Source: Amborella trichopoda
Lineage: Eukaryota > Streptophyta > Magnoliopsida > Amborellales > Amborellaceae
DNA: 64,000 nucleotides
Direction of reading: 5' to 3'
Assembly: GCF_000471905.2 (NCBI RefSeq)
Contig: NW_006494789.1
Location: 3,276,294 to 3,340,293 of the forward strand
The notes under the pieces are model-generated. The model made no database searches, was not told where the DNA came from, and saw only the letters and a program-made list of their open reading frames with translations. Position 1 is the stretch's first letter. The number at the start of each line of letters is the position of its first letter. The position numbers were made by a program, and so were the translations under genes. Shown piece after piece: positions 23,280 through 33,905 of this stretch.

Positions 23280-24278
23280 GAAGAATATCCCACTCCTTAC
23301 TTCATCTTGTTGCAGAATGTTGCGGCTTCAATGAACTCGAACGGGGGAGCAGTTGCTTCCTCACCTCTGAGTGTTTAATTAAAGAGGGGTTCATAATTCA
23401 TGGTTCTCATGATTTGATGTGCCTGTTCGCTGTAAACGCTCCAGTCTAGGGGAGCTTTGGCTTCAATTCGAGGTACATTGCTTTTGAGCTCATCGTAAGC
23501 CTTGGTCTAGGGGACAAACTCCCTTAAGTGCTTTGAAGCGATGCGCATAGCCTTCAATTGATTCTGGAGGATACACTCCTAGCTTCTCAACATTGCCATG
23601 GGGTCTTGTTTCTGAGAGCCGGAGGGCTGACTCTTATTCACCTGTTCTTCTTCAATAACCCTGGAGAAGTGTAAGACCTTCTTTTGGCTGCCAGTATCCC
23701 CTTGTTCAAGGAGGACGGAACCTGGAGCACAATCCGTGCAGTTGGTGCTCCAGTTCTGTCTCTAGAAGGGCAATGGGGACATGCAAAACCTTTTGCTGGT
23801 ATGTTGTGTAGGTAACCCTAGGTGCTGGCAGGTCCACCTCTGGGGCTTTCTCAAGCTCAGGGGCTACTTCTGACTCGTCATTTTGTTATGACGAATTATA
23901 AGTAAAGGGAGAAGCCTCGCCTTTGGGAGTGGATATCATGACCTCAAAGAGGTGGCAAGGTATACTTGGGTGGATAGGGGTCAAAGGGAGGATCGTGCCT
24001 TGTCTTTCCTCCTCTTTGAACATGTCTGTAATCGTTCACCCCAGATCCTCAACGTCATCATGAGATGAAGGTCCTGTCTCTCTCACAGACTTTCGATCAT
24101 CATCGTTTTTTACTTTTTTGGTGCGGGAAGGTCTGTGAAATAGTACTTGGCGTCGACGTAGTGAGTTTCAACTGCAGGGAACGGTCTGTTATCAGCATAG
24201 ACTATGTGTTAGTCTTCCATCTCGGCTATACTTGAAACATTAGTGGAGTGTGGAAGGAACCACCCCCTGATCGTGAAG
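23280..24278 (-). pseudogene. polyprotein tail of element E after the protease
   Basis: Continues the protease frame with blocks kept in B and C: DDVEDLG.T..MFKEEERQG (about 24000-24070), VTYTTYQQKVLHVPIALL (23770-23830), and near the end MRIASKH or its match, FVPQTKAYDELKSN and QAHQIMRTMNYEPL (23390-23570). The final block resembles the G-patch-like MxYxPGxGLG segment preceding reverse transcriptase in related polyproteins, but the glycines are not clear. The PMD stop lies about 250 bp further on, convergent. No RT motif follows. Confidence 0.6.
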
Positions 24279-25100
24279 CTAAGGACGACCAAGCATAACG
24301 TTATAAGAGGTATCGGTGTTGATTACATGAAAATGAGCTTTATCATTTAGGTCACCGATCTTGAGGTGGAGGCACACTATGCCAACTGGCTCTTCTCCTG
24401 ACTGGATGAACCCTTGCACAGTGATGTGGGTAGGAGTGACGTCATCGGACCCTAATTCCAGTCGGGTGAGAATACTTCTTGGGATCAGGTTAACTGCTGA
24501 CCCTCCGTCTAACATGATCCGATTGAGAGGGTAAGCGTGCAGTTCACCATTCACGAAGAGGGGGCGATTGTGGAATTTGTCTCCCAACAGAAGGTCATCT
24601 TCGGAAGAGGAGATTGTTAGGCACCCGCTTAGAATCGCTGGGTCAAACTCAATGAGTTCCACCTCAATTTTGTACACCTCTGGGTTAGAGAGTGCTTGGA
24701 AAAAATCCATGCAGTAGTCTTTAGACAACAAGAGGGCATCATAGATACTCAAAGGGGCTGGAAGCTTTCTCAAGTGCCCAATTACATCGTATTTTACTTT
24801 ATCCTCATTTGTCTTCTGTGTTCCTGATCCAGTCACTGGTGTAGGTGGTAGGATAGGCTTAGGAACAGGTTTTGGTTGAGTCGTGGTTTGTGACACTGGC
24901 TGACTTTGCTGTTCAGTCTGTGTGGTCTGGGCTGATGGGGAAAAAACAGGAATTTGTACTAGGCATGTAGAGGTTTGAGGTTTAGGCTTAGGGGACAGTG
25001 CAGGATTGGGAAATTTGAGGACCTTAAACTTTTGAGGTGTGGGCTGTAGCTTCTTTCCCAATCTTACGCCCATTTGCCCTGTGATGGCTGGTACGTCCAA
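24279..25100 (-). pseudogene. retropepsin of element E (long open frame)
   Basis: 273 codons open, the longest coding segment in the window. A Pro/Gln/Thr-rich linker is followed by KYDVIGHLRKLPAPLSIYDA, then GELHAYPLNRIMLDGGSAVN (about residues 185-205), LGSDDVTPTHITVQGF, and FHVINTDTSYNVMLGRP at the end. The family has a catalytic D-T/S/G-G motif and a downstream LGR-PWL motif; here LDGGS and MLGRP are both intact. The true product is an internal part of a gag-pro polyprotein, so the first ATG is not a real start. Confidence 0.9.
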
Positions 25101-25160
25101 GATCTACACCATGTGGGAGGTTTCATGGGAGTAGGAGCTTAGAGGTGGCTCAGTTTTAGC

Positions 25161-26202
25161 TTAGGTTGCCAAGGCATCGGCGGCTGTAGAAAATCCTACT
25201 GCTTGGACCAGCATTTCTCTGAGATGTTCTTGTTGTGGCATGGTGAGGGTGGTGTCTCCAAACTCCTTGTTTAGAGAGTCGAAGTTTGGGCATCGTCGAG
25301 CGGTACCTGTAGAAGGAATAGAGGAGAGGGAAGGAGAAGAACGGTTAGAACATTCCGAGCAGGCTTTTACGTCGCCGTCGGAGTTGGACGTTTGCAGGGG
25401 GTATTTAAGGTCTTGCCCTGGCTTTGACCATTGTGGGGTACTTTTAACATTGTCACCCATTTTGGCCAGCTCCTGAGATATAGATGACTTAGGGTCGTCT
25501 TCCTGATTGGACGATAAGATGAGGTGAGCTGTGCCGGGGATGAAGTGTCTGAGGAATTCTTCCTCGACTGGTGGCTGAGGAAGATGATTCCTTTGACGGG
25601 CATACCTAGGTGTTTGCCGTCTCCTTCGAGAGCCCCAAAGGGGTGTTTGGACTGCCCTATCGGCTGGCGAGAGGCGGTAGCCTGGCGAACTGCCTCGTGT
25701 CTCAAGGACTTGAGCCTGCTTCGCTCATGATAGACTTCCCAGGGCTGAGAGGTCGAAGGCCCTTAGGAGTCCAGTGTGTACTTATGAGGGGCCTACAGCG
25801 TGGCATGTCCCTAAACAGGAGCATGGGTTTGACATGTTCTAGAAGAATCACACAGTCGATGCGAGCCTACTGGACTTTCTCCGTGACTATGGCCTCGAAC
25901 CTAGAGCAGTCATTGAGTTCGTGGCCCCACACATAGTGATAGGGACACCAGAGTATTTTCATGACCCGGGCAAGGCATCTTGACTGCTTGGTGAGCTTGG
26001 GAGTGACGAGACATTACTGGAGCATTACATCCAAGAGAGCTTGCAGAGGGTCTGACTCGACATTTCCCTAGGCTTGCGTCGGGAGGTCTTCTTGTGCAGG
26101 TGGGCGAGGGACTCGAGGGTGTCTCAACGGGTCACCTTGAACTTCCTAACACTGCTACATCTTCTCGGCTAAGAGCGTATGGAAGCTAGTGCACTAGCTA
26201 AC
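25161..26202 (-). pseudogene. gag: gag C-terminal part of element E, left piece
   Basis: The minus strand resumes gag right at the insertion point: SFHTLLAEK, then a second knuckle copy with LWCPYHYVWGHELNDCSRF (CX2HX4HX4C, about 25890-25960), then a Ser/Pro-rich linker and TARRCPNFDSLNKEFGDTTL before the protease. Stops at Gln codons break the frame. The 5 bp at 26198-26202 (CTAAC) are the target duplication. The plus-strand frames here are shadows. Confidence 0.75.
26198..26202. repeat. target-site duplication, left copy (CTAAC)
   Basis: CTAAC directly precedes the LTR end TGGTTAGG of L2. The same pentamer directly follows the L5 end TTCAAACA at 62278-62282. Five base pairs is the usual duplication for Ty3/gypsy integrases. 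Confidence 0.9.
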
Positions 26203-27237
26203 TGGTTAGGTGCCTCGATCTCGCCATCTGGATCCTTTAAGGATCGGGTGGTGCTCGTCTCGAGTTTCGAGGGAAGACCCAAGATGTTTTTAAGATCGCT
26301 CTCTTGGGAGCCTCGTTCGAGAATTAGGGTAAGTGTTACCAATCGGTGAGAGAGGAATTTAAAGGTGGGTTCGGGACTTACTCAAGCTGGCTCATTTGGG
26401 CGCCCTCTTAGATCACGAAGAAGGCCCCCCAGTAATAAAACTGGTTTGAAATCGCTTCCCTTGGCTTGTATTCTTCTTATTTTCTATAATCACATACATA
26501 TGTGGTAAAGGTTATAAGACAGGTGGGTCAAACCTCACCCTTTTCCTCTTTGTTGAATGTACACAAGCATGCGCATTCAAAAAGAAGAAGAGAAGAAAGA
26601 TGGGGGAGAGAAGAATTCGACACAACGAGAGGATAGAGAGTTGACTAAGCTGGTGAGTAATTGGCCTACCGTGAGCAAAACGGGCTCGATAACTAAGACC
26701 CTCCCTTGGTTTGTATTCTTCTTATTTTCTACAATCACACAGATATATGGCAAAGGTTATATAACAGGTGGGTCAAACCTCACCTTTTTCCTCTTTGATG
26801 AACATACACAAGCATGCGAATTCAAAAAAAAGAAGAGAAGAAATATTGGGGAGAGAAGATTATGACTTAGCGAGAGGATAAAGCAGTGACTAAGCTGATG
26901 AGTAATTGACCTGATGTGGTAGCAAAACGGGCTCGGTAACTGAGACTGGCTCACAGAATTACTACTACATGTCATTACCAATACCACCTAGCTAGGCACG
27001 ACGGTCAGTGTGTCGTGGCAATAAAGTGGGCCAAATAATCCTGGCGCAACAATATTACAGCTAGACGACAGGATTACCATGAGAGGCTAACCTTAATCCC
27101 TCTTAGTCGAACGACAGAGTAGCAGAATTAAGGCTATGAGGAAAGAATAAGAAGAGATGAAGGGAAAGAAAGAAGGGAGAAGAAAGGAAGATAAGAGTAT
27201 GAAAGACGAGAGAATAAAGGAGAGAGAGGGAAGGAAG

Positions 27238-28020
27238 GCACAGTCGAGGCTAAGCATTACCCACTGTGTTAGAAGGAAGAGAAAGAAAACGCAGGCGACA
27301 CTAGGCTTCACCGACTGTCTTGTACAGAGGAAGAGAGGAGATGCAGTCAGTGCTAAGCTTCATCAACTATATGATAGAAGATGAGAAAGAAAACCAGTTG
27401 GCACTAGGCTTTGCCGACTGACAGAAGAGGAGAGAGAAAACCAGTCGGCACTAAGCTTCACCGACTGACAGAAGAGGAGAAAAAAAACCAGTCGACACTA
27501 AGCTTCATTAACTGAGAGAAAAGGAGAGAGAAAACTAGTCGGTGCTAGGCTTCACCGACTGACAAAAGAGGAGAGAGAGAAATCTGATCGACACAAGGCT
27601 TCACCGACTGACAGAAGTGAAGAGAAAACTGACAAAAGAGAAGAGAGAAAAATCCAATCGGTGCTAGGCTTCATCGGCTTACAAAAGAGAAGAGAGAGAA
27701 ATCCAACATGTTCTAGGCTTCACCGATTGGCAGAAGAGAAGAGAGAGAAATCCAATCAACGTTAGGCTTTACTGACTGACAGAAGAGAAGAGAGAGAAAT
27801 CCAACCGGCACTAGGCTTCACCGATTGACAGAAGAAAAGAGAGAAATCCTACCGGTGTTAAGCCTCGTCGAATGATAGAAGAGAAGAGAGAGAAGTCCAA
27901 CTGGTGCTAGGCTTCACCGACCGACAGAAGAGAAGAGAGAGAAATCCAGCCGACATTATGCTTCACTGACTGACAAAAGAGAAGTCCAACCGATGCTAGG
28001 CTTCATCGACTGACAGAAGA
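27238..28020 (-). repeat. LTR satellite in L2, variant 'AGGCTTCACCGACTG'
   Basis: About sixteen copies of a roughly 46-48 bp unit: CAACCGGTGCTAGGCTTCAC followed by CGACTGACAGAAGAG and a GA-rich spacer. The same variant fills L5. Reading frames through it are artefacts. Confidence 0.9.
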
Positions 28021-28290
28021 GAGGAGAATGGATGAAGATAGAGACGAGAGGGGAGAGAGAGATAGAGATGAGAAGAAGAGAGAGATAGAGATAGTAATGA
28101 GAAGAAGAGAGAGATAGAGATAGAGATGAGAAAGAAAGGATGAGAGAGAAAGAGATAAAGATGAGAAAGAAGGCAGAGAGAGAAAGAAGGGAGGAGTGAG
28201 AAAGAGATAAAGATGAGAAACAAGAGAGGAGAGAGAGATAAAGATGAGAAAGAAGGAAGGAGAGAGATAAAGATGAGAAAGAGGGGCAGA
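28020..28290. repeat. purine (GA) tract in L2
   Basis: Nearly all A and G on the plus strand, in GAGAGAGATAAAGATGAGAA-like units. On the element sense strand it is a pyrimidine-rich CT leader just downstream of the LTR TATA box. L5 (60550-60845) and L4 (44838-44955) have the same tract. Confidence 0.85.
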
Positions 28291-29757
28291 GAGAGAAAGT
28301 TATATGCTCGAAGAGCACCGACCACTTTCTTCTCTCTCCTCTCTGTCTCTCCAAGAGGTCCCCACAAGCTCAAGTAACAATCAGAATTTTTATTGATTTA
28401 TCCAAAAGAATGAATCCGTCTTTTGTATAATGAGGTAGTGCCTATTTTTATATAATTGGGCTAAAACATGGGTGCACGCTCGAAAACTACCTAGAATTGA
28501 AGATAATTACAATTTAATTGAATTTAAAGAAATTCTAAAAATGGGTGCAAAATGATTGTTTTGCCTCTGCCTAATAATGTGTGGAATTTTGGAACAAACC
28601 CTACTGTTGTCCGAGAACTTGCGTGATCTTCTGTGGCTGTCCCGAGGTCATTTTGATGCTCATTTGATTGAAAGATTATTGTTTTCTTATAGGGCTCGGC
28701 ATGGCGATTATTTTGATACCAACTTCGAGCCATGAATCATGTCTTTTAGTCATGACCATGAGACTTGAATCTTAGATGAATCGTGAAAACTTCAAATCGA
28801 TTGTGTGCTCCTTCCTTAATGTTTCTTTGTGATTTCTTCATTGAATCACACTGAGCATGCTATCATGATCATGTTGCAATGAACGTAGCTTGATTTCATT
28901 TTCGAATGAAGATTTTGTCGTCATGAGTTTTTTGCTGGAATCTTGAAATCCGGCGGCTGGAATTTACACCAGCTTTGATGTCTTCATGTGTGAAAGCCAA
29001 CTATTAATCGTATGCGAGGATCAAACCAAAGATAGCCTCGAACCTCATGCACCTAATGCAATTGGTTTCGTACCGATCAGGTATACGAGAGTCGTGATCT
29101 GGCTGCTAGAAAGAGGCATGCTGCTACTGAATTTTCTGTAACTTCCTTCATGGATCAGTGACTTTCATTTAGCTTTTCTCTCCGCTCGAGCCTCGTCATG
29201 GGGTGTACCACTTATTGAATTGTTTGTCTTGATGAGACGAACACGCTCACCAAAATTAAGAGCGATCCGACTTGGAACGAGTGAGATATAGGCCCGAAAG
29301 TGACTACCCGTGACTATGAAAACAACCACCTTTAATGGTGTTTCAGTGCAGGGTGGCCACACAGGAGTAGTACGCGCCTACCCCTTTTCGGTAATTTACC
29401 CATAACTTTGTCTTAGAGTGCCTAATTAAGTTGAAACTTGACCTATATGGGTTTTTGACTATGTCAAATATAATGGCTATGGTCCCACAGCTCTTTGACA
29501 CACCAAAAGTATGGCTCTAGTTACAGGGTCCATTTTAGGGTGCTAGAGACCAATTTTGATGAAATTGTTTCTTGATGTCCACTACCTTAAACATGTCTGA
29601 TTGTGATGAAACTCGACAGGTGGTCTTTTGAAGTGCTGATGACGATCCTGACCATTTCTGACGCCATTCTGAGACTGTCAAGAATTTCCACTGTTTTGTA
29701 GACTTTATTAATCTGCTTCCTACTAGGGACCAAGGTGCTGAAAAATACATTCAAACA

Positions 29758-30604
29758 GCTTGCCCCGTCGAATGTTGTGCTTCAAGAGAACCGAAAAGGA
29801 CAATCATTCTAAAAATTTCCTTCGGCTTTTACTTTTTTCTTCCTAGCCACAGAACCACGTGAACGCTAAGAAGATTCACGTAATGGTGTCACTAGGCTGC
29901 TCAAACGTAGGGATGCATTGTTCGCGGGCCCATCCTTGGAGATTTTAGCCGGAGAAGAGACAGTTTTTAGGGATCTTGTCAAAGTCCTAACCCTCATGTA
30001 GACTGTTGGTGATTCTGAAGCTGAGGATTTTGTACGTACCTCGTAAGCCATTATCAGGCCCGTCTGGCAATTGAGTGCCATGAAGAAGGGCATCGTTCCC
30101 ATTTGGTCTGGGTTTATTGGTTTGATTTGGTAAGTGTTGTTTGCTGCTACACCATATTTTCTTTTGACGTTTAGAGTACCACTATGGGTCTCGTCTATCG
30201 AGTCCAGTCTACCGAGTCCAATCGGAGGCAGGTTCTATTAGCCGATGTCGAAGGTCTGGTCATGCCGGATAGACGAGTAGACGTCTCTGACAAGTTCTCC
30301 CCTTGCGATGTCAGTTTCTTGCCTTTTGAGTATTTATTTTTAGAGTATGTTTGTGACCTCTTGAGAATAATGTTCTTCCTCATGAGACTTATCTTGCCGT
30401 CTTGGCGAGTCTTCTCTTTCAAGTCCTTGTGCAACTAGACTCGGGGCTGTTGGAATCTTTTCCTTGAAGCTCATATTTTTGGTGTCCTGACATTTAGGAC
30501 ACTAAAGAATTTCTTCTTTTGAGTAAGGGCTGAAGTCGCTTGTTAAGATGAGTGCGGTGTCGATCTGTTTATTAGTCCAAGCGTCCTTCACGGATTTTTA
30601 CTTA
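29758..30604 (-). other. C internal region next to its 3' LTR
   Basis: Non-coding, colinear with 14310-14735 and 15476-15548 in E but without the 46-bp array. The minus-strand sequence touching the LTR is GACGGGGCAAGC, a weak polypurine tract. It stops at ACTTA, where L3 of element B begins. Confidence 0.6.
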
Positions 30605-31926
30605 TGGTTAGGTGCCTAGATCTCGCCCTCCGGATCCCTGAAGGATCGGGAGGCACGCGTCTCGGGTTTTGGGGGAGACCCCGGACATTTGTGAGATCGG
30701 TCTCTCTAAAACCTCGTTCAAAAACAGGGGCAGGTGTTACCAACCGGTGAGAGAGGAATTTAAAAGTGGGTTTGGGACTTACTTGGGCTGACTCTCGTGG
30801 GCGCCCTCTTAGATCACGAAGAAAGCCCCTCAGTAATGAAACTGGTTCAAAATTTCCTCCCTTGGCTCGTACTCTTCTTATTTTATGCTTTTCTACAATC
30901 ACACACATATATGGCAAAGGTTATGGAAAAGGTAGGTCAGACCTCACCCATTTCCTCTTTGATGATCATACGCAAGCATGCGTATTCAAAAAGAAGAAAG
31001 AAACACGGGGGGAGAGAAGAATTCGACCAAGCGCGAAGATCAGAGTACTGACTAGGCTAGTGGATAATTGGAGCAACATCGTAGCGAAATGAGCTCGGTA
31101 ACTGAGACCGCCTCGTGGGATTGATACTAGATGCTATTGCCAATATCGACTAGCTAAGCACGATGGTCGGTCTGTCGTCGCAGTAAAGAGAGACAAGCGA
31201 ACCTGACGCAACAACATTACGGCTAGACGACAGGACTGCCATGAGATTCTGACCTCAATCCCTCTTGGTCAAATGAAAGAGTAGCAGAAGAATGGTTAAA
31301 GAGAAGAAGGGAATGAATGGAAGGAGAGAGAACAAGGAAGAGAGGAGGGAGAAGAAGGAAGAGGAGATACAGTCGACGCTAGACATTGCCGATTGTTTCA
31401 GGAGATGGGAGAGAAAGGAAGTAGTCGGCACTAGGCTTTGCCGACTGTGTCAGATGAGAAGAGAGGAAGAGAACGATTTGGCGCTAAGTCTCACCAACTG
31501 ACAGACGAAGAGAGGTAAAACCAGCCGGTGCTAGGTCTCGCCAATTGACAGAAGAGGAATGAGAAGGACAACCGGCGCTGGGTCTCGCCGACTGATACCA
31601 AAAGAAAAAGAAGACCAACCGGCTCTAGGCCTCACCAACTGATAGAAGCAGAGAGAGAAGACCAACCAATGTTAGGTCTCACCAACTAATAAAAGTAGAG
31701 AGAGAAGGCCAATTGGTGCTTGGCCTCGCCAACTAACAGAAGAGAAAAGAGAAGATCAACCAGTGCTAGGTCTCACCTACTGGTAGAAGAAGAGAGAGAA
31801 GACCAACCAGTGCTAGGTCTCACCGACTGGTAGAAGAAGAGAGAGAAGACCAACAGGCACTAAGTCTCACTGACTTGTAAAAGAAGAGAGAGAGAGGGCC
31901 AACCAGCGCTAGGTCTTGCCAGTTGA
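30605..31926 (-). repeat. 3' LTR of element B (L3), U3 missing
   Basis: Starts TGGTTAGGTGCCTAG and matches L4 through its first half, then stops in the satellite near 31926. The GA tract, TATA box and U3 (about 1.5 kb in L4) are absent. The next bases match the C internal region near 47805, so a deletion removed the U3 and adjoining internal sequence. Confidence 0.8.
31370..31926 (-). repeat. LTR satellite in L3, variant 'AGGTCTCACCGACTG'
   Basis: About twelve copies of a roughly 46-48 bp unit: GACCAACCGGTGCTAGGTCT then CACCGACTGATAGAAG. The variant is shared with L4 only. Confidence 0.85.
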
Positions 31927-32379
31927 TGGTAATAGGGAATAGGTCTCTGGATGGTAATCCAACTCCCTGGGGATAAAATGGCTAAGACAATTTACAAACT
32001 AAGGTCTTAGATGTAAATGGTGGCCTAATGAAGGAAGACCAATAGAAGTGGACCTTGTTGTGGTTTTAAAGGGGGTAAGCATACGCTCTTGGTGAAAGAT
32101 GAGATTCTATAACAGGTAACCCGACTCCCTAGAGGTAAGGTAGCTTAGTGTGAAGCTAACCCACTGGGGATTGGGGGAAGTAAGAATGACCCCAACTTCA
32201 CTGGGGATAATGGGCCACAGTATGGGTGTGACTCCTAGTAGGGGATAAGGGACAGCTGCGGACTCCATTGGGGAAGTCACAGTTTAGATGCAACCTCCTA
32301 GGTGCAAGTGCACTAGGGATGACATATCCTTCCTTTGGTACAACTCTACTAGGGATAGTGGTAGGGCATATACTGCTTG
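31927..32379 (+). other. internal region upstream of the B PMD promoter
   Basis: Non-coding. It contains spaced phrases such as AACTCCCTGGGGATAAAATGG and ACTCCATTGGGGAAG, also present in C (47800-48200) and distantly in E (16700-16900). Confidence 0.5.
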
Positions 32380-32710
32380 AAATACAGCCAGCGCCATGTG
32401 TAGTGCTAATGGTTTATTGTGAATATTCAACGGTGTTGAGTTCTCACAACACAACCGGCGTTGTACAGCTGACATTGTGAATGAATCGTGGTATTATCTG
32501 AAGACAACCAGCACTGAGTTAAGCGGTGTTGGGGTCATTTTGGAGACATACCCGGTGCTATGTCAACCACTGCTGGGGTTGTATTTGCAAACTCACCTAG
32601 CGCTAAGCAACTGGTGCTAGGGTTGCTTGGAAATTCACCAAGCACTGCATCAACCGGCGCTATGATTGTTTGGAAATTCACTCGGCGCTGCGTCAACCAG
32701 CGCTGGGGAA
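32380..32710 (+). repeat. CAACCGGCGCTAGG array upstream of the B PMD TATA box
   Basis: Six to eight copies of a unit of about 20 to 43 bp, core CAACCGGCGCTRGG with GTTTGGAAATTCACC between. It lies about 115-445 bp before the TATA box. C has the same array at 48236-48560. Confidence 0.8.
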
Positions 32711-32824
32711 GGATCGATGAGAGTTACATCGGGCCTTGTGTTGATTCGGCTCATTGTCGCTTGGCTTCCCTTGGATGGAACTTGTATTTCGAGTTTGTGG
32801 AGGGCTTTTAAGGGCAGTGTAGAC

Positions 32825-32832
32825 TATATAAG
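32825..32832 (+). promoter_or_regulatory. TATA box of the B PMD gene
   Basis: TATATAAG followed by AGGGTAAAATC, matching TATATAAT and GGGTTAAAATC in C. A leader of about 1.07 kb follows before the first ATG of the PMD frame. Confidence 0.7.
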
Positions 32833-33604
32833 AGGGTAAAATCTCGTTTTCCCTTATTTTTCACGAAGGGGAAAAACATAAAGCAACAATTTTCTTCAAC
32901 CGTGAGGAAAGAGTGCTTGGTTGAAGTTTCCAACGAGCAGTGAGACTTCAGCAACAATCTCTGCAAGGAAGGTTCTTCGACAAGCAACAGGATTCCAGCA
33001 AGGGTTTTGTAAAGAAGACCTTTGGCATGCCAACTTTGCCCCGAATTTGTGAAGTTGCAGAGAGAGTAGCAGGGAAAGGAGAATCTTTCGAGAATTTTTC
33101 CGTGAAAGGGAAAGAATTTCGGCTGCAGTTTTCCTGAGTTTTACGGGTTTCCTGGTAGTCGTGGAAGTTTTCCAACATCGCTCGTGGTGTTACAGCAGTT
33201 TTTGGGAACTTTGAAGAGTTTTATCTGGGTTATCTCCTCTTTTCAACACTATTAGTGGTCTCGCAGAGGTTTCCCGGCGAGGTTCTAGTGAAGTCCAAGC
33301 CAAAGAGATAAGCGGGAAGATTTTCCTGTGAGTTTTCAGCCATGTGGGAGAAATTTTGGCCGAAGACGAATGGTTGTAGGAGGCGAGCCGTATGGCTACA
33401 GGAGGTGAAACATTGTGGAGAAGGCGCACAGTTACTGAAGATGAACCGTCATCCTTGGAAAGTGTACGGTTATCAGTCACTCGTGTGCGAGGCGGCGCCG
33501 AAGGACGTGGCAATGGTTATCAGTCAGCGTAACTAAATTCGAGGTGTCACGACTAGGATTTGTTGCACGTGTGAGGGATTTTCTCTCAGCCTACGCTGGC
33601 CTTT
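32833..33604 (+). other. leader of the B PMD gene
   Basis: Conserved with C (48701-49404), including AGCAACAATTTTCTT-like and GTGAGTTTTCAGCCAT-like strings, but with no shared long frame. It may be untranslated leader or contain an intron. Confidence 0.5.
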
Positions 33605-33860
33605 GAAAAACTCAACCGGCGCTAGGGTGTTGGCAATCAGAACCGACGTTGAGTGTTGAAAGACTCAACCGGTGCTAGTTGTTCGCGCTCAACTGGCGCT
33701 AGGCATTGAGAAGCTCGACCGAGACTGAGTGTTCGACAAACTCACCCGGTGCTAATCGTTAACAAGTAATTGGAGCTGGGTATTGAGGAGCTCACCCGAC
33801 GCTAAGTGTTTTGACAAACTCATCCGGTGCTAATTGCTAACATACAACTAGCGCTGTTCC
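33605..33860 (+). repeat. second CAACCGGCGCTAGG array, just before the B PMD start
   Basis: About seven copies of a roughly 35-40 bp unit (CTCAACCGGTGCTAGTTGTT and variants), ending 46 bp before the ATG at 33906. The equivalent in C is 49405-49705, ending 48 bp before its ATG. Confidence 0.8.
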
Positions 33861-33905
33861 AGTGCCTTAGCAACTTTTTAGTAGTAAACCACTAAGTCCT
33901 TTGTA

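Larger units (their letters stand above)
26203..29757 (-). repeat. 3' LTR of element C (L2)
   Basis: TGGTTAGGTGCC to TTCAAACA, 3555 bp. Minus-strand U3 carries a TATA box (TTTATATA on the plus strand at 28447-28454). A satellite spans 27238-28020 and a pure GA tract 28020-28290. No primer site lies beside its left end, as expected for the 3' LTR. An internal near-repeat occurs at 26460-26800, where the CTTGTATTCTTCTTATTTTC block appears twice. Confidence 0.9.

Noticed and set aside
27238-28020. Regularly spaced repeats resembling a CRISPR array
   Set aside because: Units are adjacent and degenerate with no unique spacers, in a plant LTR.
27956-28373. Two Ser/Leu-rich minus-strand frames
   Set aside because: Translation of the GA tract and satellite; low-complexity, membrane-like by composition only.
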